A stretch of 64,000 bases of DNA from Stenotrophomonas maltophilia (lineage in GTDB: Bacteria > Pseudomonadota > Gammaproteobacteria > Xanthomonadales > Xanthomonadaceae), in contig NZ_RXLZ01000002.1 in assembly GCF_003970865.1 (NCBI RefSeq), forward strand, positions 1 through 64,000, given 5' to 3'. Numbering within the stretch: the stretch's first letter is position 1; every line of letters starts with the position of its first letter. Under the pieces are notes generated by a model. That model was given only the letters and a program-made list of their open reading frames with translations, searched no databases and was not told the origin of the DNA. A program made the translations under genes and the position numbers. Shown here in pieces: positions 25,686-35,347 of this stretch.

Positions 25686-26477
25686 TTAAATGTCGTGCTG
25701 TTTGACAAAGCGAGATACCTTCTGCGCCTCAAGGTCTTTGTTCCAGGCCTTTGCAAAATCGTCTGGAACATCTAGGTTTGCCTCGTCGAACTTTACGGTA
25801 GCCGGCAATTCACGCCAGAACAGTTCAATAGACGCAGCAAAGTCATCGACGTGAACATCCGACACCTCCATGTCGGTGTCGTCGAACAAGTTCCATCCGT
25901 GAGAACTTGTTCGCAAGAACTCCGGGTAGCGCAGCTGGAGATCGTCCAATGACTTCCCCTCCCCGTGCTTGAACACATTGACGACCAACCGCATGGCATC
26001 AATGCGTGGGTAACAGGCGAGAGCAGAAAGGTCCAAGCCGATGGCTTCAAGCAACCTCTCCAGCTTCGCGCTATCCAGCTTCCAAAGAGCGCGCCGCGTG
26101 TTGTCGCCGATCACCAACTTGGGCCACCTGAACTCACGAACGAGGAAGCGTCGAAATGTCTTGTCCCAATGGTGATACATGCCAGCCACCACACTGAGGC
26201 GGGTTCGATCATGCATCTCACTTAGAAGCTGGTAGAACTCGACGCCGTGATCGCGCGCAGCGTCCGCTAGATCGCCAGGGTCGTGCCAGTCAGGGTCGAA
26301 GGACTGACCGCTGCGCTCCCAGTGCTCGGATTCCGCTTGATCGGCCTCCGCCTCAATGTTGGCGAACTGAGACAGAAGGCGGGTCTTGGCCTGCTCAACG
26401 TAGAACCGATGCTCCGAGACGCGGAGCTCCCGTTCGGAATCCACCAGCTGATAGGCGCTCCAATCGCGGCCGCTCAT
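25686..26477 (-). CDS. HEPN-like protein at the end of the type III RM operon
   Basis: A 263-residue, mostly helical protein starting MSGRDWSAYQLVDSE; its ATG overlaps the stop of the OLD-family gene (ATGA), so the two are tightly coupled. A C-terminal segment RLVVNVFKHGEGKSLDDL resembles the N-x3-H-G core of divergent HEPN domains, although a strict R-x4-6-H is absent. W and H residues around MYHHWDKTFRRFLVREF may add to a fold. It could be the effector or partner of the OLD nuclease. Function is inferred from context only. Confidence 0.55.
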   Translation of the reverse strand: MSGRDWSAYQLVDSERELRVSEHRFYVEQAKTRLLSQFANIEAEADQAESEHWERSGQSFDPDWHDPGDLADAARDHGVEFYQLLSEMHDRTRLSVVAGMYHHWDKTFRRFLVREFRWPKLVIGDNTRRALWKLDSAKLERLLEAIGLDLSALACYPRIDAMRLVVNVFKHGEGKSLDDLQLRYPEFLRTSSHGWNLFDDTDMEVSDVHVDDFAASIELFWRELPATVKFDEANLDVPDDFAKAWNKDLEAQKVSRFVKQHDI

Positions 26478-28243
26478 GCCGGCTGAACCGCAGGAGGGGC
26501 ATCCAGCCATTCGATCAAGGATCGAATGCCATCTGAGTCCGAGCAGCAATCTTCCAGTGGCTCGCTCTCCAATCGGACTTGGAGAGATAGCCAGGCGTGT
26601 TCCGACTTCTCCGAAATCCCAAGGTGAGGCTCAATGGCACCAGCGCCCCACAACCAAAGGCCTTGAGCACGCAGTTTCTGTATTAAAGCAGCGATGTGGG
26701 GCTTTGCTTCGTCATCGGCCGCAAGCAACTCGAATGCCTTCGAAGCCGGCCCTTGAATCCCCTTGCAAGGCAACGCTCCGTCTAAAGATACGAGGCCCGC
26801 GCCTGCCATCCTCGCGAGAACGTTCTTGCACGCAGCAACATCGGGATCATCCGCCTGCAGGAAACCATGCTTTGTTGCTTGGCGGAAAGCGAAATCCAAG
26901 TCCACGATGGCACACGCAGGCAACCCGAGGGCAGACAAAACTTCCATTGACTTACGAGTATCCGAGACCCCACTCATCGCAACAATTGCCAACGATGACT
27001 GCCCCATGGTTTTGCCCGCCACCAACTGGAAGATGGATGGCAACAGCCGGAGTTCGGTCTTCCCTTCTGTGAGCACGACTTTGTCGGCAAACAATATCTG
27101 AGACGAATTTGTCAGGCTGAATAGCTGCTGGAGTTGATGCGTGGGATTGTCCACCAATTGTTCTACGACGGATTGCATGCGCGGACGTGCTTTGGTTCCC
27201 TCCGGATGCTTTTTCGTCATTAGCAGCGCGTTCTTCGCGTCCTTGGCCAAGATCATCTGAGCAGAGTGGGTTGAGAACACGACCTGATATCCAGCCTCTG
27301 ACAACGCACGCAAGGCTTCACGCACCTGCTCCACTGCAAACGGGTGCATGAAGAGTTCAGGCTCGTCCACCAGCAGTAGCGTTACTCCGCCCGCAGCCGC
27401 TGCTCCACGCTTCAGATCCGCTAGATGCCGGACCATGGCCATCTGGATGGCGCGCTGCGCGCCATGGCCGTATGACCCGAAGGCACGTCCACGCCCCTCC
27501 CCTTCGTAAACTTTGACAGTTCCCGCCTTAATGAGGTCGTTGAAGACCGGCACTGGGAAATCCAGCTTGATGTGGATACCAGGAAAAAGATCCGAAATCT
27601 TACGATTGATTGAATCGTCGATGCGACCCAACTCTTTAAAACGATCTCCACCTTCTGCAGAGATCATTCCTAGGATGGCTGCCAAGTGCGGGGTCAAGGC
27701 CTCCTCGTGCTGCTCTTGGATAGCGGCAAGCATCGAGGCCAGCAGCTTGCCGATCGTGGTCGTCGTCTTGGCCTTACTGGCGTCCTCCTCAGCATTCTCC
27801 ATTGCTCCGATGCGAATAGGATCTGGAAAGAGTGCTGAGATGGCGTTATCGATGCCCGTAGGGTTCGGCTCCCAGTCGCCTGTGTCGGGATTCATCACGG
27901 TCAGTTCAGTGTCGCCCCCAGGCACCTGCTGTTCGCGACGAACCATCAGCGCCCCGTCCCGAACGTGTCCTTCAATCTTCTTTCGGTGCTTTTGCTCCAG
28001 GACCGCCAGATCAGCCTCGGTGATCCCACGCAGTGTTCCCATCACTTGCACCGGCAGGGTCGGCTCGTGGAAATCTTCCACACCAAGCTTTGCCTTACGC
28101 ACGAGCCATTGGAGCGCGGTAAGGCAATTGCTCTTCCCGCAATTGTTCAACCCAACCAGCGGTGTAAAGCTGGTCAGCTGCAAGCTTGTGGAAACACATG
28201 ATCTAAAATTCAGAACATCCAAACTTGAGATGTAGACAGCCAT
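26474..28243 (-). CDS. OLD-family ATP-dependent nuclease (ABC ATPase plus TOPRIM)
   Basis: A 589-residue OLD/GajA-like protein. The ATPase has Walker A GLNNCGKS (31-38), signature-like GSYGHGAQRAIQ (256-266), Walker B LLLVDEPELFMHP (D293, E294) and switch histidine H326 in VFSTHSAQM. The TOPRIM nuclease domain follows, with VVLTEGKTELRLLPSI (E393) and AIVDLDFAF (D448, D450). Such proteins nick or cut DNA and act in phage defence. It follows the Res gene by 23 bases and overlaps the HEPN-like gene, so it belongs to the restriction operon. Unlike Gabija, no UvrD partner is present. Confidence 0.85.
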   Translation of the reverse strand: MAVYISSLDVLNFRSCVSTSLQLTSFTPLVGLNNCGKSNCLTALQWLVRKAKLGVEDFHEPTLPVQVMGTLRGITEADLAVLEQKHRKKIEGHVRDGALMVRREQQVPGGDTELTVMNPDTGDWEPNPTGIDNAISALFPDPIRIGAMENAEEDASKAKTTTTIGKLLASMLAAIQEQHEEALTPHLAAILGMISAEGGDRFKELGRIDDSINRKISDLFPGIHIKLDFPVPVFNDLIKAGTVKVYEGEGRGRAFGSYGHGAQRAIQMAMVRHLADLKRGAAAAGGVTLLLVDEPELFMHPFAVEQVREALRALSEAGYQVVFSTHSAQMILAKDAKNALLMTKKHPEGTKARPRMQSVVEQLVDNPTHQLQQLFSLTNSSQILFADKVVLTEGKTELRLLPSIFQLVAGKTMGQSSLAIVAMSGVSDTRKSMEVLSALGLPACAIVDLDFAFRQATKHGFLQADDPDVAACKNVLARMAGAGLVSLDGALPCKGIQGPASKAFELLAADDEAKPHIAALIQKLRAQGLWLWGAGAIEPHLGISEKSEHAWLSLQVRLESEPLEDCCSDSDGIRSLIEWLDAPPAVQPA

Positions 28244-28266
28244 TCCATTGCCCCCTGTTATCCTGA

Positions 28267-30903
28267 TTACTTACCGATCGCTGCCTTCAGCTGATCCGTA
28301 AGGCTGCTGTTGTTTTCATCCCTCAACTGCGCCATGAGGTAGACGGCCCGCCCGTCGCTGCGCTCGGCCCACAACTGTCCGACCAACCGCTTCTCCTTTT
28401 CCTGATCAGCGGAGAATCGGTCACCTCCCTTGTATTCCACCACCAGCAGACGCCCATCGGTAAGACGAGCGACGAAATCCGGGTAAGTGCGCTGCTTAGA
28501 AGTTGGCATCCAGAACTGGGATGGGTGAACCAAGTTTCGCACCCAAAACTCAACCTCGTCCATCATGTCAATGGCCTGAGCGCAATCGAACTCTTCGGTG
28601 ACCTTGCCCTTTCCCGTCTTCCAATTCATATCGCCAGGGACCGGGTAGTAATGCTTCTTGAAGCGATATGGCCCCTGGTAGTAGTAGCGCGCAGGATACG
28701 CCGTCATGTCTGCCGGGTAGGTGTAAGAATGACCAGGATCATCACTGGTCACGACGTCCATGCCACCTCCGAACAACGCCTGTTGAAATCCTCGCTTGTA
28801 AGCGTTCGCCTTTGAGGCAGCGAGCTGTTCGACGAGCTTTCGACGCAGGACGAACTGCCCTTTGAGCAACTGCTCCAACGAAAGACCCCTATTCAGCAGA
28901 CCATCAACGGACTTTCGAAGCCACTCGCGCAGCACCGGCTGCTTGACGGTGTGATCGCGGACCTCGTGATCCAACCAGCCAACCAAATCGGTGACCGTTC
29001 GGTCCTGGGCGAAACCTGGCAAGTAAGTAGCCACATCATCCTTGATGAGGTGGTAGCTCACCTCCTTACCATCCAAGTCGACTTCAAATGTCTTGCTTTC
29101 CTCGTTGAAGCGGAAACTGCCTAGGTCCGGCGGACTTGCCAACAAGTCCCACGCAAAATCGGTGGCTACCATACCCTGATCAATGAACTCGAGCTCGCCC
29201 TGCTCGACCATGCAAAGACGGGGCACGCCGAAGACCGCACCGTTCTCGCTAGGAGCCTTTACCGCCACCGCAACCTGCTGGTGCCGGCGCAGCTTCTCTT
29301 CGGTCTCCTCGCGCGCCTTGGCTGGAACTGCCTCCAGGATGGCTTCGCTAGTGGATTCGTCCACCTCACCAGTGACTTCAACCACCCCGCCCTTCCCCTG
29401 CTCGCTGGGCACATACACCACCCGCTCGTGGTCCTTTGCAGGGGTGTTGGTCAAATCGGGCTCTTGCGCCACCGTCAAACGTAGGACCGGCGTCGGCAGA
29501 GGGTTGTGCTCCCCACCTTGCAGATCCAGCTCGTCGCCAGGCTTGGAGTCGGCGCGGATGCCGCTCGCGGCTTCGATAGGATTGAAGCCGATCTTCATCA
29601 AGGCATCGGTCAATTCGCCGGCCACCGCGCCAAAGCGCTCGGTGGTTACGTGAGCGTAGGCCTTGTTCATCGCCTCCTGCTTGCGAGCAGTAGCGTAGGG
29701 CATGCGAAGCACGCGCCCCAACAGCTGTTGGATGTCCTTGTCACTCTTGACCTGTGCCACCGAGCAAAACACATAGGCGAAGGAGCAATCCCACCCTTCC
29801 TTGAGCGCCTGCTTGGTGATGATGATCTCAATTGGGCAATCCTTGGCGAACAGATCCAGTCCGTCGATACCCCGATGATCGCCGGTGGCAACTGCAATGG
29901 CTGCCTCAGGAACCTTCTCGACATCCATCAGGTGCTTCTTGACCTGCTCTACCGTGGCCGTTCCTTTGGCGCTTTCAGCTTGGATGAGCAGAATTGGACG
30001 GATGTAGTCCGGCTCGCCCAGCGCTATTTTGGCCAAGGTATTGCGACGGGCGACCGAACTACTGACCGCCACCTCCCACTGCCCGTTGTGCTCCTTCAGC
30101 ACCACCGGGAACTTAATCATCTTTTCGTCTTTGAGCTCAAAGGCAGCCACGCTTACTAAGACATTAGAGCTACTGGCATCCGGCGTGGCCGTAAGCTCCA
30201 CTACGGCCTTGGGACCCAAGCGCTCATAGACCTCGTAAGAAAGCTTCGTGGTGGCATTGTGAGCCTCATCCATGATGACCAACGGCCCGTGGAGCTTGAG
30301 CAAGTTAGCAAAGGACGCAAGCGACTTGCCATTTGGCCCTTTATCCAGGTAGTTCAAATCACCCGTAGATCCGCCGAAATGGGGCTCCAGGTCCTCGTGG
30401 TGCTCGTAGACCTTGCGTCCTTCTTTATCGGTTACGCGTAAAGCCGCGACGGTGCCGATGACCACGCAGGTCTTGGTCCCCAAGTCTGCTGGGCGAATCT
30501 GAGCAAAATCCGCGACGTCAAAGATGGCCACCTGCCCGCCAAAGGTTCCGTCCAACTCTTGGCGGTATGGGTGGCGCGGATCGCGGAAGGCATCCAGCGT
30601 CTGGTTCTTGATCTGGGTGGAAGGCACCATCCACAAGACCAGTGGACGGGTGCGCTCCAGGACAGTGTCCGCGGCCGCCTTGATGATGTGCGCACCCATC
30701 ACAGTCTTACCACCACCGGTGGGAATACGCAGGCACACGTATGGCACTGCTGGTTGGCCTGGCATGGGCTTGTAAGTGGACACCAGTCCCTTGTCGACAT
30801 TGTCTTCAAAGGCTTGGGCCGGTCCAGCAAGCCGAGCATCGCCCAAATACGCCTCCAAACTGGCCAGAGCACGCTTCTGATAGATCTTTAGAGAAAGTGC
30901 CAT
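28267..30903 (-). CDS. res: Type III restriction enzyme Res subunit
   Basis: An 878-residue SF2 translocase-nuclease. Motif I is PTGGGKT (61-67), motif II MDEAH (211-215) and motif III LTATPDASS; later helicase motifs include ITKQALKEGWDCSFAYVFCS and IQQLLGRVLRMP. The C-terminal endonuclease has PDF (D809)...VVEYKGG (E823, K825). It would cleave DNA after meeting unmethylated sites, in complex with Mod. Its start lies two bases after the Mod stop. All expected motifs are intact. Confidence 0.92.
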   Translation of the reverse strand: MALSLKIYQKRALASLEAYLGDARLAGPAQAFEDNVDKGLVSTYKPMPGQPAVPYVCLRIPTGGGKTVMGAHIIKAAADTVLERTRPLVLWMVPSTQIKNQTLDAFRDPRHPYRQELDGTFGGQVAIFDVADFAQIRPADLGTKTCVVIGTVAALRVTDKEGRKVYEHHEDLEPHFGGSTGDLNYLDKGPNGKSLASFANLLKLHGPLVIMDEAHNATTKLSYEVYERLGPKAVVELTATPDASSSNVLVSVAAFELKDEKMIKFPVVLKEHNGQWEVAVSSSVARRNTLAKIALGEPDYIRPILLIQAESAKGTATVEQVKKHLMDVEKVPEAAIAVATGDHRGIDGLDLFAKDCPIEIIITKQALKEGWDCSFAYVFCSVAQVKSDKDIQQLLGRVLRMPYATARKQEAMNKAYAHVTTERFGAVAGELTDALMKIGFNPIEAASGIRADSKPGDELDLQGGEHNPLPTPVLRLTVAQEPDLTNTPAKDHERVVYVPSEQGKGGVVEVTGEVDESTSEAILEAVPAKAREETEEKLRRHQQVAVAVKAPSENGAVFGVPRLCMVEQGELEFIDQGMVATDFAWDLLASPPDLGSFRFNEESKTFEVDLDGKEVSYHLIKDDVATYLPGFAQDRTVTDLVGWLDHEVRDHTVKQPVLREWLRKSVDGLLNRGLSLEQLLKGQFVLRRKLVEQLAASKANAYKRGFQQALFGGGMDVVTSDDPGHSYTYPADMTAYPARYYYQGPYRFKKHYYPVPGDMNWKTGKGKVTEEFDCAQAIDMMDEVEFWVRNLVHPSQFWMPTSKQRTYPDFVARLTDGRLLVVEYKGGDRFSADQEKEKRLVGQLWAERSDGRAVYLMAQLRDENNSSLTDQLKAAIGK

Positions 30904-30905
30904 AG

Positions 30906-32468
30906 TTAACGCGCCTTGATGTCGTAGGGGGTTTGCTTGAACGTGATACCAAGCTCGCGAAGTTGCTCTTCAGCCAAAGCACTTGCCTCCCCGTAGATCA
31001 CCTTGGGGCCGTCGAACTTGGGAAGCTTACGCACCAAGGCTCGGGTCAGGACGTTCCCGCCTGTCTTGGTGATGTCCCCCAATATCCCATTGAAGAGCAG
31101 GTAGTAGCCAACTCCGCTATGCTCACCCAAAAAGGCGTCCTTCGGAGCGCGTGTTGATCGTGCCGTTCCTGTTTCCGCGAACCAAACATGGGCGGCCAGA
31201 TGCTCAAAGCGAATGCCCTCCCGGATGTGTCCGTTTTCATCAAACACGGGCACGCCGAGCTTGTAAAAGCGGAACCCCCCTCCGCCCTCCCACTCGACCA
31301 GCTCGGACACGCCACCTTTTTCTCCATCAACTACTTTCGTCATTCGCTCAACGCAAAGCGTCCGTGCGTGATCACCAAGCTCGACGCCGATCCAGTTCCG
31401 CCCCATTTTGTGCGCAACTGCAGCCGTAGTCCCGCTCCCCAAAAAGCTATCGAGCACGATGTCCCCGGGGTTGCTTGCAACATGAATTACTCGATGAAGA
31501 AGGGCCTCCGGCTTCGGGGTTTCAAACGCCGCCTTTTCCCCAAAGAGGAGCTCCATCTCACGACTTGCATGCTGATTGAGACCAGTGTCTTCCCAAATGG
31601 TGGGCGTTGTCATGCCCTGTTTTGCCTCATCAAGGAATAGCTTCCGCATGGGCGTTTTAGCTTGACCATCCACACCCCAGTAAAGACGACGATCTTTCTG
31701 AAGAGCCTCCATATCTGCCTTGCTATGCCGCCAACAGGTGCCTTTTCGAGGCCAGACTTCCTCACCGGTATGCGGGTTCGTGACGGGATAGAACAGGCTC
31801 TGAACAAAGCGCCCCCCTTTGCCGTTAGCCGTCGTGTCAATCTTCCGGAACGGCCCGCGATCGTCCGGGCCGTCAGGCTCTGCGAATACCCGATACTGCG
31901 AGTTCGCCTTATCGGTGCGGGGCATCAAGTTAAAGCTCAACTCCGCGAGCGTCGCTTTTCCGGTCGAACCTTTCGCTTTACCCCATACCATTACATGATC
32001 ATGGACACTACCGATCTTGCGATCGTTCGGCGCACCATCACGCTTCCGCCAGGCGATGCTTGCAATGAAGTTTTTCCGTCCAAAGACCTCGTCAGCGATG
32101 ACCTTGAAGTAATGAGCTTCATTGTCATCTAGCGACACCCAAAGCGATCCATCCGGCGCCAAGAGCTCTTTGAGAAGCTCCAGCTGGGGATACATCATCG
32201 ACAACCATTTGGAGTGTTCCAGGTTGTCGTCGTATTGCTCAAACGCACTTTTCGTGTTGTAAGGCGGATCAATGAAGATACATTTGACCCTTCCTGCGTA
32301 GTATGGAAGCAGTGCCTTGAGCGCATCGAGGTTGTCTCCCTCAATGAGCATGTTGGGCGAATCCTCTTCCCCGTAGGAAAGCTTCGCAACCGGCTCCAGC
32401 AGCCGGTAAGGAGCCAAGGCGACGCGTGTAAGGTCTGCGTCGCGATTGAACCAAGAAAGCAGTGGCAT
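30906..32468 (-). CDS. mod: Type III DNA adenine methyltransferase Mod subunit
   Basis: About 520 residues. A beta-class N6-adenine methylase with LIEGDNLDALKALLPYYAG, catalytic FIDPPYNT (DPPY at about 67-70 from the chosen start) and SAM-binding DSFLGSGTTAAVAHKMGRNW near the C-terminus, the order seen in type III Mod proteins. The start at 32468 (MPLLSWFNRDADL) matches the usual Mod N-terminus and has AGGGG upstream; a frame open to 32564 would add 32 residues. The target-recognition region (about 160-300) is unique to each enzyme, so the site specificity is unknown. First gene of a four-gene operon. Confidence 0.9.
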   Translation of the reverse strand: MPLLSWFNRDADLTRVALAPYRLLEPVAKLSYGEEDSPNMLIEGDNLDALKALLPYYAGRVKCIFIDPPYNTKSAFEQYDDNLEHSKWLSMMYPQLELLKELLAPDGSLWVSLDDNEAHYFKVIADEVFGRKNFIASIAWRKRDGAPNDRKIGSVHDHVMVWGKAKGSTGKATLAELSFNLMPRTDKANSQYRVFAEPDGPDDRGPFRKIDTTANGKGGRFVQSLFYPVTNPHTGEEVWPRKGTCWRHSKADMEALQKDRRLYWGVDGQAKTPMRKLFLDEAKQGMTTPTIWEDTGLNQHASREMELLFGEKAAFETPKPEALLHRVIHVASNPGDIVLDSFLGSGTTAAVAHKMGRNWIGVELGDHARTLCVERMTKVVDGEKGGVSELVEWEGGGGFRFYKLGVPVFDENGHIREGIRFEHLAAHVWFAETGTARSTRAPKDAFLGEHSGVGYYLLFNGILGDITKTGGNVLTRALVRKLPKFDGPKVIYGEASALAEEQLRELGITFKQTPYDIKAR

Positions 32469-32576
32469 CCAGTGATCCCCTAAGACAAGCGCCAAGTATC
32501 GTTCACCCCCATGGTAGAGGGCCACTTTCGCAGCACCTGCGACATAGCAAGCCTTTGTTTCCAAAGGCTCTCCCCA

Positions 32577-33997
32577 TCAGCGGCAAGCCACCTCGGCCAC
32601 TGTTTGCGCAGCCCCAAGGTCCGCAGGCAGCTGGGCCTTGCAGACCCCTTCCACCTCCACCGTCTGGCCGGGGCGCGGCTGCTCCAGGTAGAGCACCCCG
32701 TCGTAGCCCACCTGGGTGGTCTCGGTCGCTGTCTTGGCCACCGTGCCCGCTTCGATGGCAGGGCCCGTGAGGCGGAAGGTGCGTGCGGTCTCGGTCAGGA
32801 CCGGGAAGGTGAGGTGCATGCCGGCTTGGCGGCCAGCGGTGGCGGTTTGCTCGATCTCGGCCAGTTGGGTGCCCAGCGGCAAGGCCCGATCGTCCACTCG
32901 GACTTCGGTCGGCACCATCGGGGTCACCTCGCCCACCACCAGGCGGCCCTGGGCGTTGGTCTTCCCCACCAATCTGCCGCCCACCCTCACCGGCACCCCG
33001 GCTTGACCGGGCACGTCCACCACGGCGAAGGATTCGGCCGGCCCCAGGAACGTCACGCCCTGGCGGTCCAGGTGGACGGCACCGGCCATCGAACCGGAAG
33101 CCCAGGTGCCGCTGGGCCCGTGCTCGGCGTTGATCTGGGCCCACCCTGCCCGGGTGGTCCAGTTGGCGTTGGCCCTGGCCGTCTGGCCAGCCGCTCCCTC
33201 GTCCACCGAAGCGGACAAGCCAACCGGGGTTCCCAACACCGTGGGGCGGGCGCCTCCTTGAACGGCCCAGGCGGTGGCATCCGGGGCTTGCCGGGCCCTA
33301 ACGCTCACGCCCTTGCCCCGGCCCAAATCGTAGCTGTAGCCCACCTCCACCCGGGTTTCCTTGCGCTCCAGATCGCGCAAGGCGGAGACGGCCACGGTGT
33401 GCCCGTAGCCACGCCAAGTCAGCCCGGCGTCGGCGTAAGCGGTGCGAAAGCGTGGCGTGCGCACGTCCGAATAGCTGGCCCGAAGGGACCACTGGGGCGT
33501 GGGCCGCCAGAACACCGAACCCCGGGTGCGCTCCTCCACCTCCAACGCACCGGGGGCGCGCAGGCGCCAGTAGTCCTGTTGGCGCTCGTGCTCCAGGCGC
33601 ACGCCAAACCTCGGGCCGCGGTAGTCGTAAGCCATGGCCTGACGTAGGCCGCCTTGCGTGGAGGTGCCTAGTTCCATGTCCAGCGTGCCATAGGTGCCGA
33701 GCACCGTCGTGGCCCCCAACGCCACGTTGGCCTTCCCATCCGCTGAGGTTTGGGCGGTGCCGCGCAGGGTCCACCGGTCGTTGAGGCCCCACGCCAGCGA
33801 ACGTAGCCGGTGCCGGCCGTGTCGGCGTTGACCTGCCCGCTGGTGCTGATCACGCCCCAGCGCCCCGCCTTGCGGACCTCGTGGCCCAACGAGAGCGCCT
33901 GCTGTTGCTCGGACACCATGCCTGCCACGCTGTAGTTCACCAGCACCCCGGGAGCGGGTGGCGCGATGGGTCCGCGCTCGGTGCGATCACGGGCCAC
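32577..33997 (-). pseudogene. Fimbrial outer-membrane usher, truncated and frameshifted
   Basis: The C-terminal ~450 codons of a chaperone-usher pilus usher. The proximal piece (from 33997) reads APGVLVNYSVAGMVSEQQQ...GYV. At about 33810 the reading frame changes to RSLAWGLNDRWTLRGTAQTS and then runs open to the stop, including FAVVDVPGQAGVPVRVGGR and the plug/C-terminal domain GRQAGMHLTFPV. One missing base explains the break. The N-terminal half of the usher, its chaperone and its pilins are absent, so this is a dead gene. It abuts the start of the restriction operon. Confidence 0.75.
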
Positions 33998-34227
33998 GCG
34001 TTGGGCCTTGAACGATGGGTTTCAAGGTGCACCTCCATTTCGTGAGTAGGTTCACCTATGCATAGATCGATTCTGGGAATGCGCAAGGGGGGGCTTCGGA
34101 GCGCGGTTACACAAACTGCAGTCCGCGTCATTAAATTGACGGAAAAGCGACAAAAATGAAGCATATGGACAGAGATTGATGCTCAGGCGATGATTCTGCC
34201 CACAACTCAAAACCAACAGGGAAATGT

Positions 34228-34506
34228 ATGGCAAGGAAGAAGAGTTCATCGGCCGCAGGTGCCGCGATTTCGACCGGCGGCGGAGCTGTCGCTGGCGCAA
34301 CTTCTGCGATCCTCGGCGTAACCAGTGGTGCAGCGGCCGGAACCGCCGGTGCAGCCGCCGTGACCTCCGGCTTGGCAACCGTGGGGAGCGTTGTGGGCGG
34401 TGGCATGCTTGCTGGACTGGGGGTGGTCGCGGCTGCACCAATTGCGGGTGGTGCGGCGATGTTCGGCGTCTACAAGCTCTACCAGCGCATGGCATCCAAG
34501 AAGTAA
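34228..34506 (+). CDS. Small glycine-zipper hydrophobic protein, microcin- or holin-like
   Basis: 92 residues starting MARKKSSSAAGAAISTGGG. The middle is almost entirely Gly, Ala, Val, Ser and Thr in two or three hydrophobic segments with GxxxG spacing (VGSVVGGGMLAGLGVVAAA), and the end is basic (YKLYQRMASKK). AGGGAA precedes the ATG. Such composition is shared by pore-forming class II microcins, holins and glycine-zipper membrane proteins. No export genes or obvious immunity gene lie beside it, so the function is open. Confidence 0.6.
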   Translation: MARKKSSSAAGAAISTGGGAVAGATSAILGVTSGAAAGTAGAAAVTSGLATVGSVVGGGMLAGLGVVAAAPIAGGAAMFGVYKLYQRMASKK

Positions 34507-34722
34507 CTGCTCTGCCTGACCCGCTGCCACAAGCGGCTTCCATCTGCGTCGCGCAGGCTTCGTCAATGTCTGCAAGTGGCCATCCAAGCTAGCAACCTTG
34601 GTGGCCGCTCTTACCAGCTTGTGGCTCAAGCCCTTGGACCAGAAGGCCGCGTTGACCTCAATGCCCCGCTGGCGCGGCCAGAGTGCGAGCGTGACGCTCA
34701 AGCCCGAGCGCACCGAGGCCGT

Positions 34723-35280
34723 TCATGCAGGGCTAGCAGCCGGCGGAGTGCGGTGTGGTCCGCGCCTACACGTTGGGATGCACGATGGGTTGGCTTTCGT
34801 CTTGGGGCGGGAACACTGCCGGACGTTGGAAGCAGGTTTCTCAAGCTCTTGCCGATTGGCCGCTACGGACTGCCACTCCTGCTCAACCTTCTGGAGCGGC
34901 TCGCGAACCAACTCAGGCACCTTCAGGAACTCCACCACCCGCTCGGCCGCCCCCGCGGCTCGGAAGAGCTCCCGGGGATCGTCCCGGAGGATTTGGATCC
35001 ACGACTTCACGTAAGCCGCGTGTTGGGTGGGATCGTGGCCAATGCCCATCCACCGGTTGTCCTGGGTGTCCCAGGCGCTCTGCAGGGCCCACAGGTGGAG
35101 CAGGTTTCCGCCCCGGTAGCTCTTGCCCGTCGTGGGGTTCATGGGCAACCCGAGATCCACGCGGGCGTCCCAGGGTTTGAGAAAGGGACCGGTGCCCTCC
35201 TCCATCTGACGGATCAAGCGCTCGACGACGTCGCGGGAATGGCGCTGAAGGAAGCTTTCGTTGGATGTGGCATCGGACAC
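34723..35280 (-). CDS. ArdC-like antirestriction protein with internal deletion
   Basis: 185 residues. The N-terminal part VVERLIRQMEEGTGPFLKPW, LPMNPTTGKSYRGGNLLHLW and DNRWMG is the ssDNA-binding domain of ArdC-type antirestriction proteins. It is joined directly to GHDPTQHAAYVKSWIQILRD and FRAAGAAERVVEFL, which normally follow the zincin metallopeptidase core. That core, with its HExxH, is missing, so about 100-130 residues have been lost in frame. The last ~45 residues are low-complexity and may be read-through. Probably not active as a peptidase; DNA binding could persist. Confidence 0.6.
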   Translation of the reverse strand: MSDATSNESFLQRHSRDVVERLIRQMEEGTGPFLKPWDARVDLGLPMNPTTGKSYRGGNLLHLWALQSAWDTQDNRWMGIGHDPTQHAAYVKSWIQILRDDPRELFRAAGAAERVVEFLKVPELVREPLQKVEQEWQSVAANRQELEKPASNVRQCSRPKTKANPSCIPTCRRGPHRTPPAASPA

Positions 35281-35347
35281 GGGCAGGCTCTCCTGGAAGG
35301 CAAGGAAAGGCGCCTGTCGGCAACGCCAAGGGGTTGGGCTGGAAACT

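Noticed and set aside
26474..32468. Gabija or PARIS defence system
   Set aside because: The OLD protein has no UvrD-like GajB partner, and the ATPase and TOPRIM are fused in one protein, unlike the two-protein PARIS. The neighbours are type III Mod and Res.
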